DNA from: an uncultured Muribaculaceae bacterium | GTDB lineage: Bacteria; Bacteroidota; Bacteroidia; Bacteroidales; Muribaculaceae | Reading direction: 5' to 3' | Length of the DNA: 6,399 nt | Assembly (NCBI GenBank): GCA_934590135.1 | Contig: CAKTOT010000115.1 | Coordinates: 1 to 6,399 of the forward strand | Part shown: one piece after another, positions 5,896 through 6,399 of the stretch | Numbering within the stretch: the first letter of the stretch is position 1 | Layout: each line of letters begins with the position of its first letter | Made by a program: the position numbers and the translations under genes | Notes under the pieces: model-generated | Databases searched by the model: none | Told to the model about the DNA's origin: nothing | Seen by the model: only the letters and a program-made list of their open reading frames with translations

Positions 5896-6399
5896 TTGGT
5901 CAGAATTGCGCCGGATAAGCGGACACAGGCCGAGCAAGCGGTGGTTGAGCGGTATTTGGAAGAGCTGTATCCCGAGGGAATGTCGAATGGAGAAAGTGGA
6001 ATGTCGAATGCCGGGGCGCAGGAAGGCTCAGGAGCTGTCGGGAATGCCGAGGGAATGTCGAATGAGGCGGAGCCGAGCGGTCCGAATGCGCATAGCGTAG
6101 AGCTTGTGCCGGTAGGGCGTGGAGCATTTGGTGATGTGTACGACCAGTTCAGAGGTAATGCACAGGGTGCGATAGCGTTTCTTGAGGCGAAGCAAGGCGG
6201 CGAAGCTGTCGGGGCACTCCATCATAAAGATGTCGGAGATATAGACTTGGTATGGGGTAAGGCCGGCACCGGGAAGAGTGATGGATATGGTCTTGCCAAG
6301 CTTGTTAAATTCCACCCTGAGGTCAATATTGTCCTAAATAAATCGAAAAAAAAGAAAAAGGAAGTAGTCACTAAGGCAGAAAATAACTACCTTAGTAGT
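5896..6399 (+). CDS. Polyvalent-protein C-terminal fragment (putative barnase/colicin E5-like endoribonuclease family), truncated
   Basis: The frame is open from the TGA at 5836-5838 through the window end, so the 3' end is missing. No good start exists. TTG at 5896 is the one used here, and the first ATG is at 5980 inside a linker. The protein begins with a short charged helix (RTQAEQAVVERYLEELYPE). A Gly/Asn/Glu/Ser linker built from GMSN repeats follows. The recognisable domain then starts at VYDQFRGNAQGAIAFLEAK and continues with GGEAVGALHHKDVGDIDLVWG, split here by GALHH, then KSDGYGLAKLVKFHPEV and EVVTKAEN. The VYDQF...AI.FL...GDIDLVWG...GLAK..KFHPEV pattern is typical of the C-terminal part of very large polyvalent proteins on phages and conjugative elements of Bacteroidales. 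These are often annotated as putative barnase/colicin E5 family endoribonuclease. Which named polyvalent domain it is cannot be settled by eye. Lack of a start and the position behind a tRNA suggest a remnant. Nuclease activity is not shown. Confidence 0.68.
   Translation, partial: MVRIAPDKRTQAEQAVVERYLEELYPEGMSNGESGMSNAGAQEGSGAVGNAEGMSNEAEPSGPNAHSVELVPVGRGAFGDVYDQFRGNAQGAIAFLEAKQGGEAVGALHHKDVGDIDLVWGKAGTGKSDGYGLAKLVKFHPEVNIVLNKSKKKKKEVVTKAENNYLSS
5977..6064 (+). repeat. Dispersed GGAATGTCGAATG repeats encoding GMSN
   Basis: The 13-mer GGAATGTCGAATG occurs exactly three times (5977-5989, 5998-6010, 6052-6064). A degenerate relative, GGAATGCCGAGG, begins at 6041. The first and third copies also share the upstream CCGAG. 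All copies keep the same frame and give Gly-Met-Ser-Asn in the linker of the polyvalent fragment. On the other strand the same bases spell the HSTF-type peptide, a hallmark of spurious ORFs in this kind of repeat. Confidence 0.75.

Noticed and set aside
5867..6100. Plus-strand 77-codon ORF starting in the tRNA terminator
   Set aside because: Wrong frame relative to the polyvalent domain, Arg/Met-rich, and begins inside the terminator hairpin.
5900..6127. Minus-strand 75-codon ORF with HSTF repeats
   Set aside because: The repeated peptide is a by-product of the GAATG nucleotide repeat. The plus frame carries the recognisable domain.
1..6399. CRISPR array, complete insertion sequence, riboswitch, or replication origin
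   Set aside because: No regularly spaced repeats, transposase reading frame with terminal repeats, or known aptamer or iteron pattern was seen on either strand.

Overview
The window reads as a stretch of a Bacteroidales chromosome, possibly Muribaculaceae, although family-level placement is a guess. Three things point that way. The tRNA promoter matches the Bacteroidota sigma pattern (TTTG, 19 bp, TAnnTTTG). The genes lack Shine-Dalgarno sequences. The gene content is secreted lipoproteins plus a polyvalent-protein fragment of the kind common on Bacteroidales mobile elements.

Positions 1-5552 hold one plus-strand transcription unit of four exported or probably exported proteins. They are a fibronectin type III repeat protein cut by the left window edge (ending 1118), a small Ig-like lipoprotein (1137-1826), a 767-residue lipoprotein of unknown family (1823-4126), and a 441-residue protein with a cleavable signal peptide and no recognised family (4157-5482). 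Gaps are 18 bp, a 4-bp ATGA overlap and 30 bp, and the unit closes with a 14-bp perfect terminator hairpin (5505-5552). Adhesive or structural folds, two lipid-anchored members and tight packing suggest a cell-surface or envelope assembly. No enzyme signature was seen, and the joint function is unknown.

Positions 5553-5890 hold a stand-alone tRNA unit: a short gene-free stretch with two small hairpins, a promoter, a CAT-anticodon tRNA (5755-5828) and its own intrinsic terminator. The acceptor stem carries C4-G69 and C5-G68, so the tRNA may be the lysidine-modified tRNA-Ile2 rather than elongator tRNA-Met.

From about 5896 to the right edge, an open frame encodes a low-complexity, repeat-built linker. 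It is followed by a domain typical of the C-terminal parts of large phage/ICE polyvalent proteins, often annotated as putative barnase/colicin E5 family endoribonuclease. It has no convincing start and sits just behind a tRNA gene, so it looks like the 5'-truncated edge of an integrated or decaying mobile element.
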